Below the pieces are notes generated by a model. That model made no database searches. It saw only the letters and a program-made list of their open reading frames with translations, and was not told the DNA's origin. Source: Coprinellus micaceus (Eukaryota; Basidiomycota; Agaricomycetes; Agaricales; Psathyrellaceae). Taken from it: a stretch of 64,000 bases of DNA. Made by a program: the position numbers and the translations under genes. The stretch is taken from positions 1,178,001 through 1,242,000 of the forward strand of contig OX596343.1 of assembly GCA_951394405.1 (NCBI GenBank), given 5' to 3'. Below are positions 45,708-57,222 of the stretch, piece after piece; positions within the stretch are counted from its first letter, which is position 1; each line of letters begins with the position of its first letter.

Positions 45708-46655
45708 ATGTCAGCTCTCGGCACTATTCACTTTCATCTCACGTCCCCATCATGTGGACTGCCCCAGCCCGGCCTTATAGATCCACACATCTGCGACTCC
45801 ATTTTCAGTCATTTTGACCCCTATCCTATCCTTTCCTCTATCTCAAATATTATTATGGTCATGGAACCGGATTTTCATACGGCCACACTGCCGGAATCTC
45901 CTATGGTATCAGTGTCAAATAATCTATCCAACTCTGGCATTGCCTGTCTGATCACATCTGAGTTGCACTCGACTCCAACTTGGATGTGTGCAACTCTACC
46001 ACATAAACCAGTAGGGACAGATGAGCTTGTACCATGCTGCCCTGATGTTATGATGCCAGCTGGCATTATTGGAGGATGTAACTTGGGTTTTGAAGTCAGT
46101 TCTCATGTTGTCTCTTGTCCTGGTTTTGTTAAAAACCGGTATGATCCATCAAATCTAACCCTTGATTCGATTTCACCCATATCACAATGTTCCCCTACAA
46201 AATGTGGGATAGAAATACATTTATCTTATCTGTACTTGGATTCAATATTCTCTGTGCATTTATATAGTGATCTGATGGGAGAATGGGATCTGGGAATGCG
46301 TCTCTGTAGTGGGTTCTGGTGTGAAGGGCTGACGCAAGGGCAGATTTTTGATACAAGGCTAATAATGATGGCCAATATCATACCCAAATTCAAACCCCAA
46401 GCTCTGATCACCCCTATTCACTCTTTGCTAACACATGCTGAACATAGGTGCCATATCTGGTCAGTACATACCTTCATTAACTGTATCAAGTCATGGCTGC
46501 GTTATTTGATTAATATTAAACTCCCGACATGTCCAGAGTCTTTCATTAATGAATTCTATAAAACGGAAAAAAAAATCTGCATGAATGGGCCACCCCATTA
46601 CACTGCTTTGTATTCTCGCAAGAGGTCTGTACTAACCAGACTTTTATCTTGGTGA
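45708..46655 (+). pseudogene. N-terminal part of the Helitron protein
   Basis: The 315-codon frame ends at TGA (46653-46655) and is in the same frame as the 1,414-codon Rep frame that starts one codon later, so a single nonsense change separates them. The region is Cys-containing (CPDVMMPAGIIGGC, MCATLPHKP) without a recognised domain. It probably belongs to a long Helitron protein, not to a separate gene. The 5' boundary is uncertain. Confidence 0.55.
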
Positions 46656-46658
46656 CAT

Positions 46659-49600
46659 ATGATACACAAGCATCAATTTAAAAATATTATTTATCATATA
46701 TTTAATGAATTAAATATGTTTCATGAACCGTACAACATGGATAATGTCAACTGGGCTGTTATGTTGTATTGGGAATCACCTGGTGTGCAGGCACGGTTAA
46801 GCACTGTTCACCGCCTTAACTTTCATACTACTGCACGTGCATTTTCACTTAAACGCCATATGCCTAAAGGATTGAGGTCACGCCGCACACTGCACCCTAG
46901 ATTTTCCATGCATAATAAATTCAGAAAATATTACAACATGAGACCGAGGGGTGGTGCACCCCATGCAGTCAATAGATCTTTTACACATGCTGAAATAATG
47001 ATGTTCTCAGATGTCATCTACAGTCCATCCAGTGTAAACACGTGTCTTGAAGATAGGTATGAGTTTGTGACAACCTTACCTAAGGCACAAGCTGATATAC
47101 TTGTACGGGATGGGCAGAATATAGTCTGCGCCAATGCACCCATTGAATCTGTTCTACCTTGTATGCAACTGAATGATGTCAAACGACTCGCATCACAACT
47201 GTCAATACGCCTTGGAAGATCATCCCAAACTAAGGATGACATCAAGTCACTGATTGTGAGCCATTTTCGCAGTGGTGGTGTTATTGGTGTATATAGTATT
47301 TTCCGCAAGCTGCCACCGCAATCAAACACACATAGATCTGGCCGTCGTAAGCGCAATATTCATATGTCAAAACACCAAAATATAGTGCATCCTGTGGATT
47401 CATCAGTACATGAAGGTATCCAGTCTTTTATAGAACACAAAGATGGAATGGCAGGTGAGAATCTGCCACCATTCCCTCCAAAACCATTGACATTAGACCA
47501 AAAAGAGAGCATTATCAGGAACTTTTGCAATGCACTCAAACCATCTCAAATTGAAGAACAGGGCTGTGCTGTTTGTGGACAACTTACAGTAATTAGTACC
47601 ATGACATCGATTGATAACTTAGATTTGAATTGTTTAATTGCCCCCACTTTTACCCGTGTTGAACGTGCCTCAGACAATGATAGTATTGAGGGCATGTCCA
47701 CACCAGCTATTTTAACTAATACCAAACATGTGTGCAAAGGCTGTCATGCATCACTGTTAAAGGGTAAAATGCCAAAATATGCACTTGCAAATGGTCTCTG
47801 GTTAGGCGATGTCCCTCAAGTTCTGGCAGATTTGACCTTTGCGGAAAAGTTGCTTGTGGCTCGAATTAGGCACAATGCATGTCTTGTCCGAGTATCATCA
47901 GGAAGGGGAAAAATGATTGCAAATGCAATCATGTTTGCATTACCTACTGTCAAGGTATACTACACCCTCCCACCCACCATTGATGAACTTAACGATATTT
48001 TTGCTTATGTATTCATTGGACACGAGATTCCTACAGAAGGTGAAATTCGCCGAAGCCCATTGTTAGTACGTCGGAATCAAGTTGCATTAGCCTTAGAGTG
48101 GCTTAAGCTCAATCATGCTGACTATAGTGATCTTTGTATATCAGAAGATAATCTTAAATCATATGCCCTTAATGATGTACCTGTAACCATGGACTTTCGA
48201 AAAGTTGGTGATGATACTGATCCAACTGATAAAGAACACTTAGAAATGAGTAAACATGAGGCTGATATAGAACAGGGTACAAGCACTGGTCCTTGCCCTT
48301 TAATTGTCAAGGGACTGACTGGACCTGAGTATGCAAATATGTCTGCAGTTGCTATGAAGGCTCATGGTCTGCGTCATCTTCAGAACGGTGGTAAAATGTT
48401 AGGTGTTGGTCATGATCCATTACCACAATCCATGTATAATAATCCTCAACTCTATCCACAGATGTTTCTCTGGCTTTTCCCATATGGCTTGGGTGGGATT
48501 GGTCAATCGATTCATTCAAAAGTAATGTCAGAAAAGGAACATAAACACAGGTTACTGATGTATCATGACAAAAGATTTCAGACTGACTACTATTTTCCCA
48601 TGATTGCATTCAATCATGAGCAGATTAAATCAAATGTGACAGGAAGCTTTTTGTATGCACGTCACAGCAAGTTTGAATCAATAGCCCACCGTATCACTAC
48701 CTTAGATCAGAGTGTTCTACAATCAATTGCTCAACGAACAAATGCAGGTGAGCATGTGGTTCCTGAAACTCAGGCAGAGAAGGATTGTTATGCCTTACTT
48801 AAGGATCTGGACCATGTTGGTGCCCAGTCTGAAGGTTTTCTTACTGGAAAGAGGTATATGCGTAATGAAATATGGTCTTTAATTACATACAAAGGGGCTC
48901 CAAATTGGTTTATCACATTTTCACCTGCAGACAACAAACATCCATTATGTTTATACTATGCTGACAATAAAATTGAATTTACAACAGACATTAAGGACTA
49001 CAACACAAGAGATTTTCTTACAATGAATAATCCAGTGGCTGCAGCTCGATTCTTTGATGTATTGGTACGCCTTGTGATTAAGCATGTATTTGGCTTTGAC
49101 TCTGATGTGCAAGGCCTTTATGGATGCCCTGAATCATATTATGGCACTGTTGAACAGCAAGGTCGTCTAACTCTTCACATGCATATGCTGTTGTGGATTA
49201 AAAATTCTTTGTCTTCACAAGAAATACAAGAACACTTGGTAAATCGAGATGGCCATTTCCAAAGAGCATTGGTTGAATATCTAGAATCTTCACATCAAGG
49301 TGAATTTGTCAATGGATCCCTAGATGAGGTAAGACTACGGTCCTCAAAAGCAGAATCATTTAATCATGGTGTTTATACAATATATACAAATCTGGGTGGA
49401 CATAGTCTGGGTAGTGAACAATCTCAGATTGGTGACACCACTCTTACTTTACCAATTGCACCTCCAACCCGCAACTGTAATCATCTGACAGAACTTAAAT
49501 CAGGTTGCAAAGACTGTGACACATTAATTTACTGGCGCCAGCTATTTAACTTAGAGACAGATAACCTTTTATTCAGATCCAATTTACATACATGCCGAGT

Positions 49601-50903
49601 CCAAAAAGGTTCAAAAGTTAAGCGCAACGCTACCAGTGATACACCTGCTAAAGTTATTCCAAGTGTTGGTGGTGCAAAAGGTTGCCTGAATGCTGAAGGT
49701 TTCTGTTCTGCTAGATTTCCATGGGATTTGTTTGCACATACCACAATTGATGAGGAGGATGGGCATGTTGATTTAAAAAAAAATGAGCCTTGGATGAATA
49801 CCTTCAGCCCAGTTTTAACATATCTATTAAGATGCAATACTGATGTCACATGTCTTATGTCAGGTACGTCAGTAAAGGCTATAGTTTCTTATGTCACTGA
49901 CTATATTACAAAGGTGTCGCTTAAAAGCCATCACATTTTCTCCCATGCTCTAGATATATACCAACGAAATCCTGAACTAACTGAACAAAGCAGCCAGTCA
50001 AATTCAGATTCAGCTCGAAAGCTACTTTTAAAACTCTGCAATAGTCTTACAGCTAAGATGGAGATAGGTAGTCCCATGGCCAGCTTGTATCTCTTGGGAA
50101 ATCCTGATCACTATACCAGCAATACATTTGTACCGTTTTATTGGAGATCATATGTAAATAGAGTCAAAACATACTGGATGCAACATGAACTCAAGACACA
50201 TAAACTTACTAATCATACAGTCAAATCAAGTGAGATCAATTTACCAGATGAGCAGGTTTTGCTGACTTTCACTGAAGAAGGCTTATCTGTTCGCAGCAAA
50301 GTAGATGACTATGCATTACAACCAATTGAATTTCAGAATGTGTCATTGTATGATTGGATCAGAATGAGCTATAAAGAAAGAATACCCAAAAAATGTCGAC
50401 CTAAACAAAGTGCTAATGCACTTAATGATGAAATTATGTCTACTGAATTTGATGAGCCAGATTATGATATGGATGAAAATTCAAACAACATTGACAGCAC
50501 CTGCTACCGGTTCCAACCAGACCATCCACAATATAACACACACTGGATACGCATACACATTCCCTCTACTAATGAGAGTATTCCTAATATTCTGGGTGGT
50601 GCAATGCCTCGGCGTGACCAAGGTGACAGAGAGTTCTATTGCATGACCATGCTCACACTCTTCAAGCCTTGGAGAACTGGTTTTGATTTGAAATCGGATA
50701 CACAGCTTTGGAACGATGCTTTTACTGATTATCAGTTTACCAATTATTCAAACAAGATTATGGATAACATGAATCTCAAATATGAGTGCTTGGATGCACG
50801 AGATGATTTCCGTGCCCAGCTTAAACATAAACAGTCCATTACAAAGCATATGATGGTGATGATGATGATGAAGGTGCAGACCATGACTATATGGATGCTT
50901 TAG
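46659..50903 (+). pseudogene. Helitron Rep (HUH, two-tyrosine) region
   Basis: The 1,414-codon frame has a Helitron-like N-terminal region with zinc-type pairs (CAVCGQLTV, CKGCHASLLKGKMPKYALAN) and the familiar GLWLGDVPQVLADLTFAEKL block. The metal-binding HUH motif is LHMHMLLW (His codons at 49176 and 49182, residues about 840 and 842). The tyrosine motif is SYVTDYITK with tyrosines at codons 49890 and 49902, as needed for two-tyrosine strand transfer. It nicks and joins DNA during rolling-circle-type transposition. The frame is lost in a GATGATGATG run at about 50,850-50,890; the continuing frame (EGADHDYMDALEMNLDDIDN) is offset by one base, so a slippage indel is likely. Confidence 0.88.
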
Positions 50904-53266
50904 AAATGAACTTAGATGACATAGACAATATGGCTCATGATATGGATTTAGGCAAAGTACGCTTTAGAAAGGTAACTCAAATGCAGGAAGCTGAAAACAT
51001 CATAACTAGCACTGGATGGCTGGATAGCAAACAGAAAGGCTGTCATGTATCACCTGCAGATAAGCCTATATTTCACACTACCACATCTTCCACTGAATGG
51101 AAAAATGTTATTAAATCTACAAAAGATGAAATAGCTGACCAGAAAAAAAGAAACTTCAAACCAAAAATTACTCAAACAAACATGAGTAGCAATGAACAAA
51201 TAACAAAAGGCAAAGAAACCAGTAAAGTTGGCATCATTGATGAATCATATCTAGGGTACAACTTTAGAGCAGACTCAATTAAAACCAATAAAATTATTGA
51301 CTCTGTGATCAAAGAAAAAACTCTCAACCTAGAATAGGAGAGAGCATTCTGTATCATAGCCAACCATAGTTCATTACTCATGCCACCACAGTTGAAAATG
51401 TATATTGGTGGAATGGGTGGAACTGGTAAAACACAGGTGATCAAGGCGTTAATTCGTTATTTTGAATTAAAAGATGAGAGTCACCGATTTACAGTCCTAG
51501 CTCCAACTGGAACTGCTGCAGCTCTTCTTAATGGATCAACATACCATTCAATGCTTGGCATAAACTCTCGGGGGAAAGATGAGGATGGTGCATATCGTAT
51601 GGCTGAATCTGCTTCAATAAATGATGCCAGAGAAAGGTTAAAGGGTGTAGATTATATTTTCATAGATGAAGTATCAATGATTGCTTGTCATGAACTATAT
51701 GCTATAAGTGCGAAACTGTCCTCCATAACTGGGGTCCATGACTTGCCATTTGGTGGTATGCATGTAATTTTAGCTGGTGACTTTGCTCAACTTCCACCAA
51801 CTTCTGGAAAACCTCTATACTTTCAACCAAAACAGGGTGTTGACCAATTACCTACCACTATTTTGGTACAAGAGACTGCACTCGGAAAACTGTTTTGGCT
51901 GCAATTTACCACTGTAGTTATTTTAAAGCAAAATATGCGACAAAGTAAAGCTGACAAGCCATTTCGTACTATGTTGGAGAATTTAAGGTATGGTGCATGT
52001 ACCAAAGATGATCTTAAGTTTTTGTCAACCCGAATTGCACGGAGACTAGGACTAACATCACTGTCCCTTCCACATTTCCGTGATGTATCAGTCATTACAA
52101 GTTGGAATACATATAAAGACCGGTACAACAGTCTAGGAATTGTTCGATTTGCACAAGACAATGGTGTAACATTGCATGTTTTTCATTCAAGTGATTTACT
52201 GGGTAGCATTGATGATCCAGTATCAGGTCTAAAAAAGCGAAAACGAAAGGGATCAAGACGTACAAACCTGACAGAAAAGCTTCAAAATGTACTATGGGAT
52301 AGTGAACCGCACACTAGTGAACACATACCAGGAAAATTATCATTATGCATTGGAATGCCTGTCATGCTAAGACATAATGATGCTACTGACCTGTGTATTA
52401 CAAAAGGACAAGAGGGCACAGTTGTTGGGTGGGATAGTAGTCCAGGAAATATGGGCACACTTAAACTTGATACTGTCTATGTAGAGCTGGTGAAACCGCC
52501 AAAAACAGTAAATATCCCTGGATTAAAAACAAATGTTGTCCCTATATCAAAATCAAAGCATACTATTAGATGCCAACTCCCAGACGACACATTTATAAAT
52601 ATTGAAAGAGAACAAGTTAATATATTGCCAAATTTTTCAATGACAGATTATGCATCACAAGGCAAAACTAGAGAGTATAATGTTGTGGATCTGAGTAGAT
52701 GCAAAGGTTTACAATCTATATATACTTGTCTATCGCGAAGTGCATGTGCAGCGAACACAGTTATTCTTCAGCATTTTGATACAAGAAAAGTCACAAAATC
52801 TATATCAGGCTTTTTGAGACAAGAATTCAGGGAAATTGCAATTCTTGATCATATTACCAATTTAAAGTACTGTAATAAACTTCCACCTACTGTAACTGGC
52901 TCCCTGCAGTATCCACTAATATTCTCCTATCGCGAATCAGTGTCAAACATAAGAGATTCAATGGCAGATTGGCATCCCGCTCTTAGATATGGATCAGCTG
53001 ATGAGCTTGTGCCATCGGATACTGCAGAATACACATTGACAGGATTTTTAAAACTACCATCCAAGTCTAATAAACAAATTAGAGCAGTAGCTAAAACAAT
53101 GCATCAAGAAAATTTGTTTATTAATGGTACAGACCGTACACTCTCAGTTAATGTACTTCATGACAATAACTCTGTACCCACTGGGCCTAAATTGAAGAGA
53201 AGCTGTAGACCAGATGTAGATACAACTGCTCATGTCAGCAATTCTCAACCAATCGGATATCAGTAG
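50855..53266 (+). pseudogene. Helitron PIF1-type helicase
   Basis: After the frameshift the new frame runs to TAG 51335-51337, then on to TAG 53264-53266. The first stop lies in the block LNLE*ERAFCIIANH, where Helitron helicases normally have Gln (CAG>TAG). Helicase motifs: Walker A GGMGGTGKTQVIKAL (about 51,405-51,450), motif Ia LAPTGTAAALLNGSTYHS, Walker B DYIFIDEVSM, motif III ILAGDFAQLPPTSG, motif with LKQNMRQSKADKPF, and a late VNILPNFSMTDYASQGKT..CLSRSA block typical of PIF1/RecD-like enzymes. It would unwind donor DNA. All ATPase residues are intact. Confidence 0.9.
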
Positions 53267-54088
53267 GACTCTGTGAACTATAGCTGTGCATATGATAGCT
53301 GGCTCACTATTATGCGTTTGTTATGGAATACTGACCCAATGTTTTGGTCTGGTGTATTTAATGAACAGAGTACCTACATGCGTACATTTGTGGATACAAT
53401 ACAGTATCAGTCACAAACAGACAACATGTGCTCAAATGAATTTTCTCGTGATGCAGTAAGGATGCATTTGCATCAGGCCTTTCCTCACATTTTTACACTA
53501 GGCCACACATTCATATCTGTCTTTGATTTGATTACAAAATGTATCCGGTCAGATGTTGTAGGTTCTATACATAAATTATGCATTAATTGTCTATCCTTTA
53601 ATCAAACACATAGGCCTCGCCAAGTACATGCGATCACTACAATAGAACCCAGTGCGTCTGGGCATTTGTCCACATACTTGAGTACCACTGCGCAAATGAC
53701 TCCACACAACTGCAGCAACTGTGGACAGGCTGGCTGTGTTTACACACAATTCTATTTATCACATGCTTCTAACATCATTGTATATGAGATAGCACAGTCA
53801 TATACAGCTCCTAATGCCATATTACCTGACATTAATCTGAATTTTGTAACATTATCCGGAAATGATGTGCAATACAAGCTTGTGGGCCTGATTTACTATG
53901 GCTCAGGACATTTCACACACCGTGTAATTGATACAAATGGCAATTTATGGTTTAATGATGGTGCATTGACTGGTACAAACTGTGTTGATGAGGGAAATTT
54001 GAATTCTCTTGACATATCAAGTGTTTTTCCACAAGCTCATGGATGTACACTGTCGTATGCAGTGTATGCCCGTATCAACTCAGCCTAG
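53267..54088 (+). pseudogene. USP-like cysteine peptidase tail of the Helitron protein
   Basis: It continues in the same frame as the helicase after a single TAG (53264-53266). It opens with NYSCAYDSWLTIMRLLW, resembling the Cys box of ubiquitin-specific peptidases (Asn, Cys and Asp/Ser pattern), has a CSNCGQAGC zinc-like pair in the middle, and near the end YYGSGHFTHRVIDTNGNLWF then NDG, resembling the His box (GHF/Y, W, N-D). Spacing of about 210 residues between boxes suits a minimal peptidase core. Whether it cleaves ubiquitin-like proteins or the Helitron polyprotein is unknown. Helitron-family OTU peptidase fusions are known; this one looks like the USP (C19) type instead, by motif only. 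Confidence 0.6.
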
Positions 54089-54330
54089 GGACCGGCATGG
54101 ATGCTCCTGGTTATTATTTGGTGTCCATCCATATATGGTGGATGGATACAGATAGTGGCAGATGTATACTGGATGGATGGATATTCATCTGCCGTCCTGG
54201 TGCAAAACAGACTGTATGCCTTGACATGGGGCTCGCATTGAGGTTATAACACAAATACTTGTGTAGTAGCCAATGCTTTGCATGGCCTGTTACGAGTCCT
54301 CTTGTCATGGTGTCTTTGCTGACCATAGTC

Positions 54331-54336
54331 AATAAA
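54331..54336 (+). terminator. Poly(A) signal after the Helitron frame
   Basis: AATAAA within an AT-rich stretch about 240 bp after the last stop codon is the likely 3'-end signal. Confidence 0.45.
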
Positions 54337-54997
54337 AATTAATTTAATCCTACATGCAACCTACATGTTGTATCCCCTTCCACAACATACAGCTAAGAGC
54401 CCCTGACATTGGTTGCATACTTCAACTATTATAAATATTGATACTTGCCTAGATTCAACTTGGGCTCCAGTTACCCTCTGAAAAGTAAATGCACCTTGCT
54501 GGAATTGAACTTGCGTATACTTGAAAAATGGGACCAAAAAAGAATGCACTCACCTGGACTTGAATGTGCGACTGCTTGCACCTCCAATAGTCACTGGGTT
54601 GTGTGATAGCCCTCTGCCACACAGATGAGAGTGTGTGATAGGGCATGACATCATGAACTTTGAAATGAGTTGTATGAAATTGTTGTAGCTATCGAACAAG
54701 TGATACAGTTGCTGCACTTTGACTAGAATAATTGAAGGAATAGTGTGAAAATCAAAATATCACAGCCTGCTTGCAAACAATAGACAAATAGCATTGAATC
54801 TTGGTGTCCCTTAGGCGTGTGCCAGCCTGTAGTAATTGCATCATGCATGGCACAGCCAAACAGTACACAAACAAGGTTGAAATCAAGTGTTACACCCTCG
54901 AAATGTGTGTGTGGCTGCCCAAATTGATGGCATCACATGCGCATCATCAATTGATGCCACCTTCCTAAAGTCAAAAGAAAGCATTACACCAGCCAAT
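54337..54997. other. AT-rich stretch without gene
   Basis: No coding region was seen. The right end of the Helitron should lie between 54,089 and here. Confidence 0.35.
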
Positions 54998-55113
54998 TGT
55001 TACGCTTCGCTTCACACCTCCCCTTCTACCTATGCACTGCTACTATATTTTTCTCTTTTTCTTTTTATGACTCATAGTGATGTATGACTCCACAGATACC
55101 CCTGACTCATGTG
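54998..55113 (+). repeat. Truncated, older LTR of the same Gypsy family
   Basis: TGTTACGCTTCGCTTCACAC, CCTATGCACTGC, TTTTTCTTTTTATGA and CAGATACCCCTGACTCA line up with the first ~120 bp of the 21,432 LTR, with many substitutions. It is cut off where a MITE end begins. Confidence 0.8.
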
Positions 55114-55205
55114 TAGTGATGGTCAAGGGTTTTGAAAATCCACTGGGTTTGCAGGTAGGGTACAGGCGGGTACGGGTACGGGTAGACATCCACGTACCCG
55201 TGAAA
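55114..55205 (+). mobile_element. Left half of a second copy of the 27.7-kb MITE
   Basis: TAGTGATGGTCAAGGGTTTT, then GGGTACGGGTACGGGTAGAC and CGTACCCGTG, match the left ~95 bp of the MITE at 27,673. The right half is absent, so it is truncated. Confidence 0.85.
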
Positions 55206-55689
55206 GCTGCCCAAAGTCGTGCTCCAGGCAAAACCCAGTTTTTTGTAAAACCCCAGGCAGGCAGCTACCACAATTTTATGCATAAAATTGCCCAGCACTG
55301 GTGGCCAGTGAGAGTGAGATTGCACCCAATTAGGGTGCTTGATCATCTGCTCCAAACCCAAGCTGAGGCAAAGTCCCCATGTTCTTCTCCTCTCTCAAGC
55401 TCCATTTATCAGTGAATACAAGAGAGTGCAACCTAATGGGGGCGGTTTTCCAGCTGGGGTGCCCCTGCTGTCACCTGTACATTGGCCCAACATTGGCCAT
55501 GTGTCTACAGCCGTGTCCTGTATACAGTACAGTGGTCAACCCTACCAGTTCAGACAATATTTGGGTGATTTTTGCTGAACACTGAACCCAAACTGCATGA
55601 ACCCCATTGTTTGGTGTTCTGAACATCCAAACCATGTTTAGACCTTTGGTTGCTGTCTGATCAAAGTTAAGTAGTGACTTTTATCTATG
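55206..55689. other. No supported gene
   Basis: No repeat end, splice pattern or family resemblance was found. Confidence 0.35.
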
Positions 55690-56833
55690 AAGACATGACT
55701 TTTTTTTTTTTTTTGAATCCTTGTTTATTGTCCACCAGGAATACCTATGCGGGACATTACATATGTGCATACGTGCTCATCAATACACTGAACTTTAGTT
55801 GTCCATAGTCCACTTTCGTTGGCAGGGTCCAAGAATGGTCCTCTACCAGATCATGTTGAAAGAGGGAAAGGGAATCCAAGTATGTGCGGGACTCCCCAAT
55901 AGGGTCCTGCATCCATTTGCCCATGCATCCTTCTCCTGCCCAATCAGTCCATTCGGCTTCAACTAGTGATCACCAAGAATAATCCATGGATACAAAAGTG
56001 GCAATCTGTATCCTATCCGTGGCCTTATCCTATCCGTATCTGGCGGATTTATCCGATCAAAACAAGCCCAAGAACATCCAAATCGGGTAAGAACTGATGG
56101 AATTAGGTTCAAAATGTCAGATTTAACAAAATCAAGGCTATCTGCACCAGTCCTGGTCTGTTTTGGATGTTTTTGGGCGCGTTTTAAATCCCACGGATAG
56201 GGGAATCACAATTCATATCCTATCCTTGACGGATTTTATCCTTTATCCTTAGGGATATCCTTATCCTTGGTGATCACTACCTTCAACCTTCCCAATTTAG
56301 CATCCCACCCTGCCCAGACTGACATTGCCGTTCGTGCAGGAGCACAGTGCCTCGCGCCGCCTAGACCCTCAGTCCACGCCACCCCTCAGCCTGCTCCTTC
56401 GTCCCCAGGTACCCTTAGTGGGTTTCTGTGTATGTCTGGATCACGGGTGACCAGTCCATGTCTGGGAATTGTGAGTGGCGCCGTGTTCTTGGGGATCTGT
56501 CACCACACAGTCCCAGTTGAGTTACCGACGTAGGCATGAGACTGGAACTGCCAATGGCCAACTGCTTGTTGCCAAGTGATTTGGATTGCCGAAAAGGGAA
56601 ATGTTGAGCTGATGGTGATCGAGCGAGGTTGGGAAAGGAGGCACGTGTCCTGCACAAGGCTTGTTGGGTGGAAGCAGGTGAAGATGTCTGGCATGAAGTG
56701 CCAAATGTCTTGAGCCTTGAGGGAGGTGAACTCAAGGCCTTGACGGCATCAGCCGGTGCCCGCCAGGGGGAGTGCAGTGGCAGGCAGTCTGCAATAGTGT
56801 CCACTACACCATCGCACCCCCAAGACATGACTT
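55690..56833 (-). mobile_element. Candidate retroposon, minus orientation, with poly(A) and target duplication
   Basis: A 15-T run (55700-55714) reads as poly(A) on the minus strand, preceded by AATAAA. AAGACATGACT(T) is found at 55690-55700(01) and again at 56822-56832(33), as expected of a target-primed insertion. The minus-strand 5' end begins GGGGGTGCGATGGTGTAGTG; TGGTGTAGTGG fits a tRNA-type Pol III A box, and GAGTTCACCTCC further in is a weak B-box candidate. Without the MITE inside it the unit is about 0.8 kb, long for a SINE. A 5'-truncated LINE is the alternative. Confidence 0.5.
55964..56279. mobile_element. 316-bp hAT-type MITE, second family
   Basis: Ends TAGTGATCACCAAG and CTTGGTGATCACTA are exact complements. 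Flanks GCTTCAAC (55956-55963) and CCTTCAAC (56280-56287) match in 7 of 8 bases. The inside has repeated GGATA/TATCC words and a central AAGCCCAAGAACATCCAAAT with a near-complement, a core shared with the MITE at 27,673. Confidence 0.88.
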
Positions 56834-57115
56834 ATAGCATTTAAAATTGGGCTTTTCATACTTCATTTCATACAGGAGGTGGGTTAGCATGACCCAGCAC
56901 CCTTTATTTTTTGATAGGCACACAAGTGTGAGGCTATTTGATGCAAGGGGCTCCAGATTTTACAATTTCGGACCAGACGTCAAAAAGTTTGGGTAAGAGG
57001 GCGAGCCTGAACTATCTATGTATGCGTGGGAGCTAATTACTTTATATGGTAAGTTCGATCACGTGTTACGCGCGCTTCCCTTTCTTCAACGTCTTAGTGC
57101 TCGCCAAACATGCTT
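56834..57115. other. No supported gene
   Basis: Nothing recognised. Confidence 0.35.
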
Positions 57116-57122
57116 CACACTT

Positions 57123-57215
57123 CATCTCAGTCACTATGGAACGACCCCCTTAAGGCCCTGTTGGAACACTAAATTAATAGGCCTTCAAGGGGGTCGTTCC
57201 ATAGTGACTGAGATG
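57123..57215. mobile_element. 93-bp palindromic mini-element, copy 2
   Basis: It has the same length and ends as 44,917 (CATCTCAG...CTGAGATG), but the arms carry TA where copy 1 has CG, changed on both arms together (CACTATGG / CCATAGTG). CACACTT is duplicated at 57116-57122 and 57216-57222. Confidence 0.92.
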
Positions 57216-57222
57216 CACACTT

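Larger units (their letters stand above)
45708..54088 (+). mobile_element. Helitron coding region (termini not found)
   Basis: One long plus-strand coding region for Rep nuclease, PIF1-type helicase and a peptidase-like tail, kept in one frame except for three stops and one frameshift. It is clearly AT-richer than the flanking host-like genes. The boundaries given are those of the coding region; the 5' TC end, 3' hairpin and CTRR end could not be identified. Confidence 0.85.

Noticed and set aside
45708..46655. A separate gene upstream of the Helitron
   Set aside because: It shares frame with the Rep region and is separated by one TGA, so it is better read as the same broken protein.
54089..54997. 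Helitron 3' end (hairpin plus CTRR)
   Set aside because: Several CTAA/CTAG words occur, but none has a convincing stem-loop just upstream, so no end is called.
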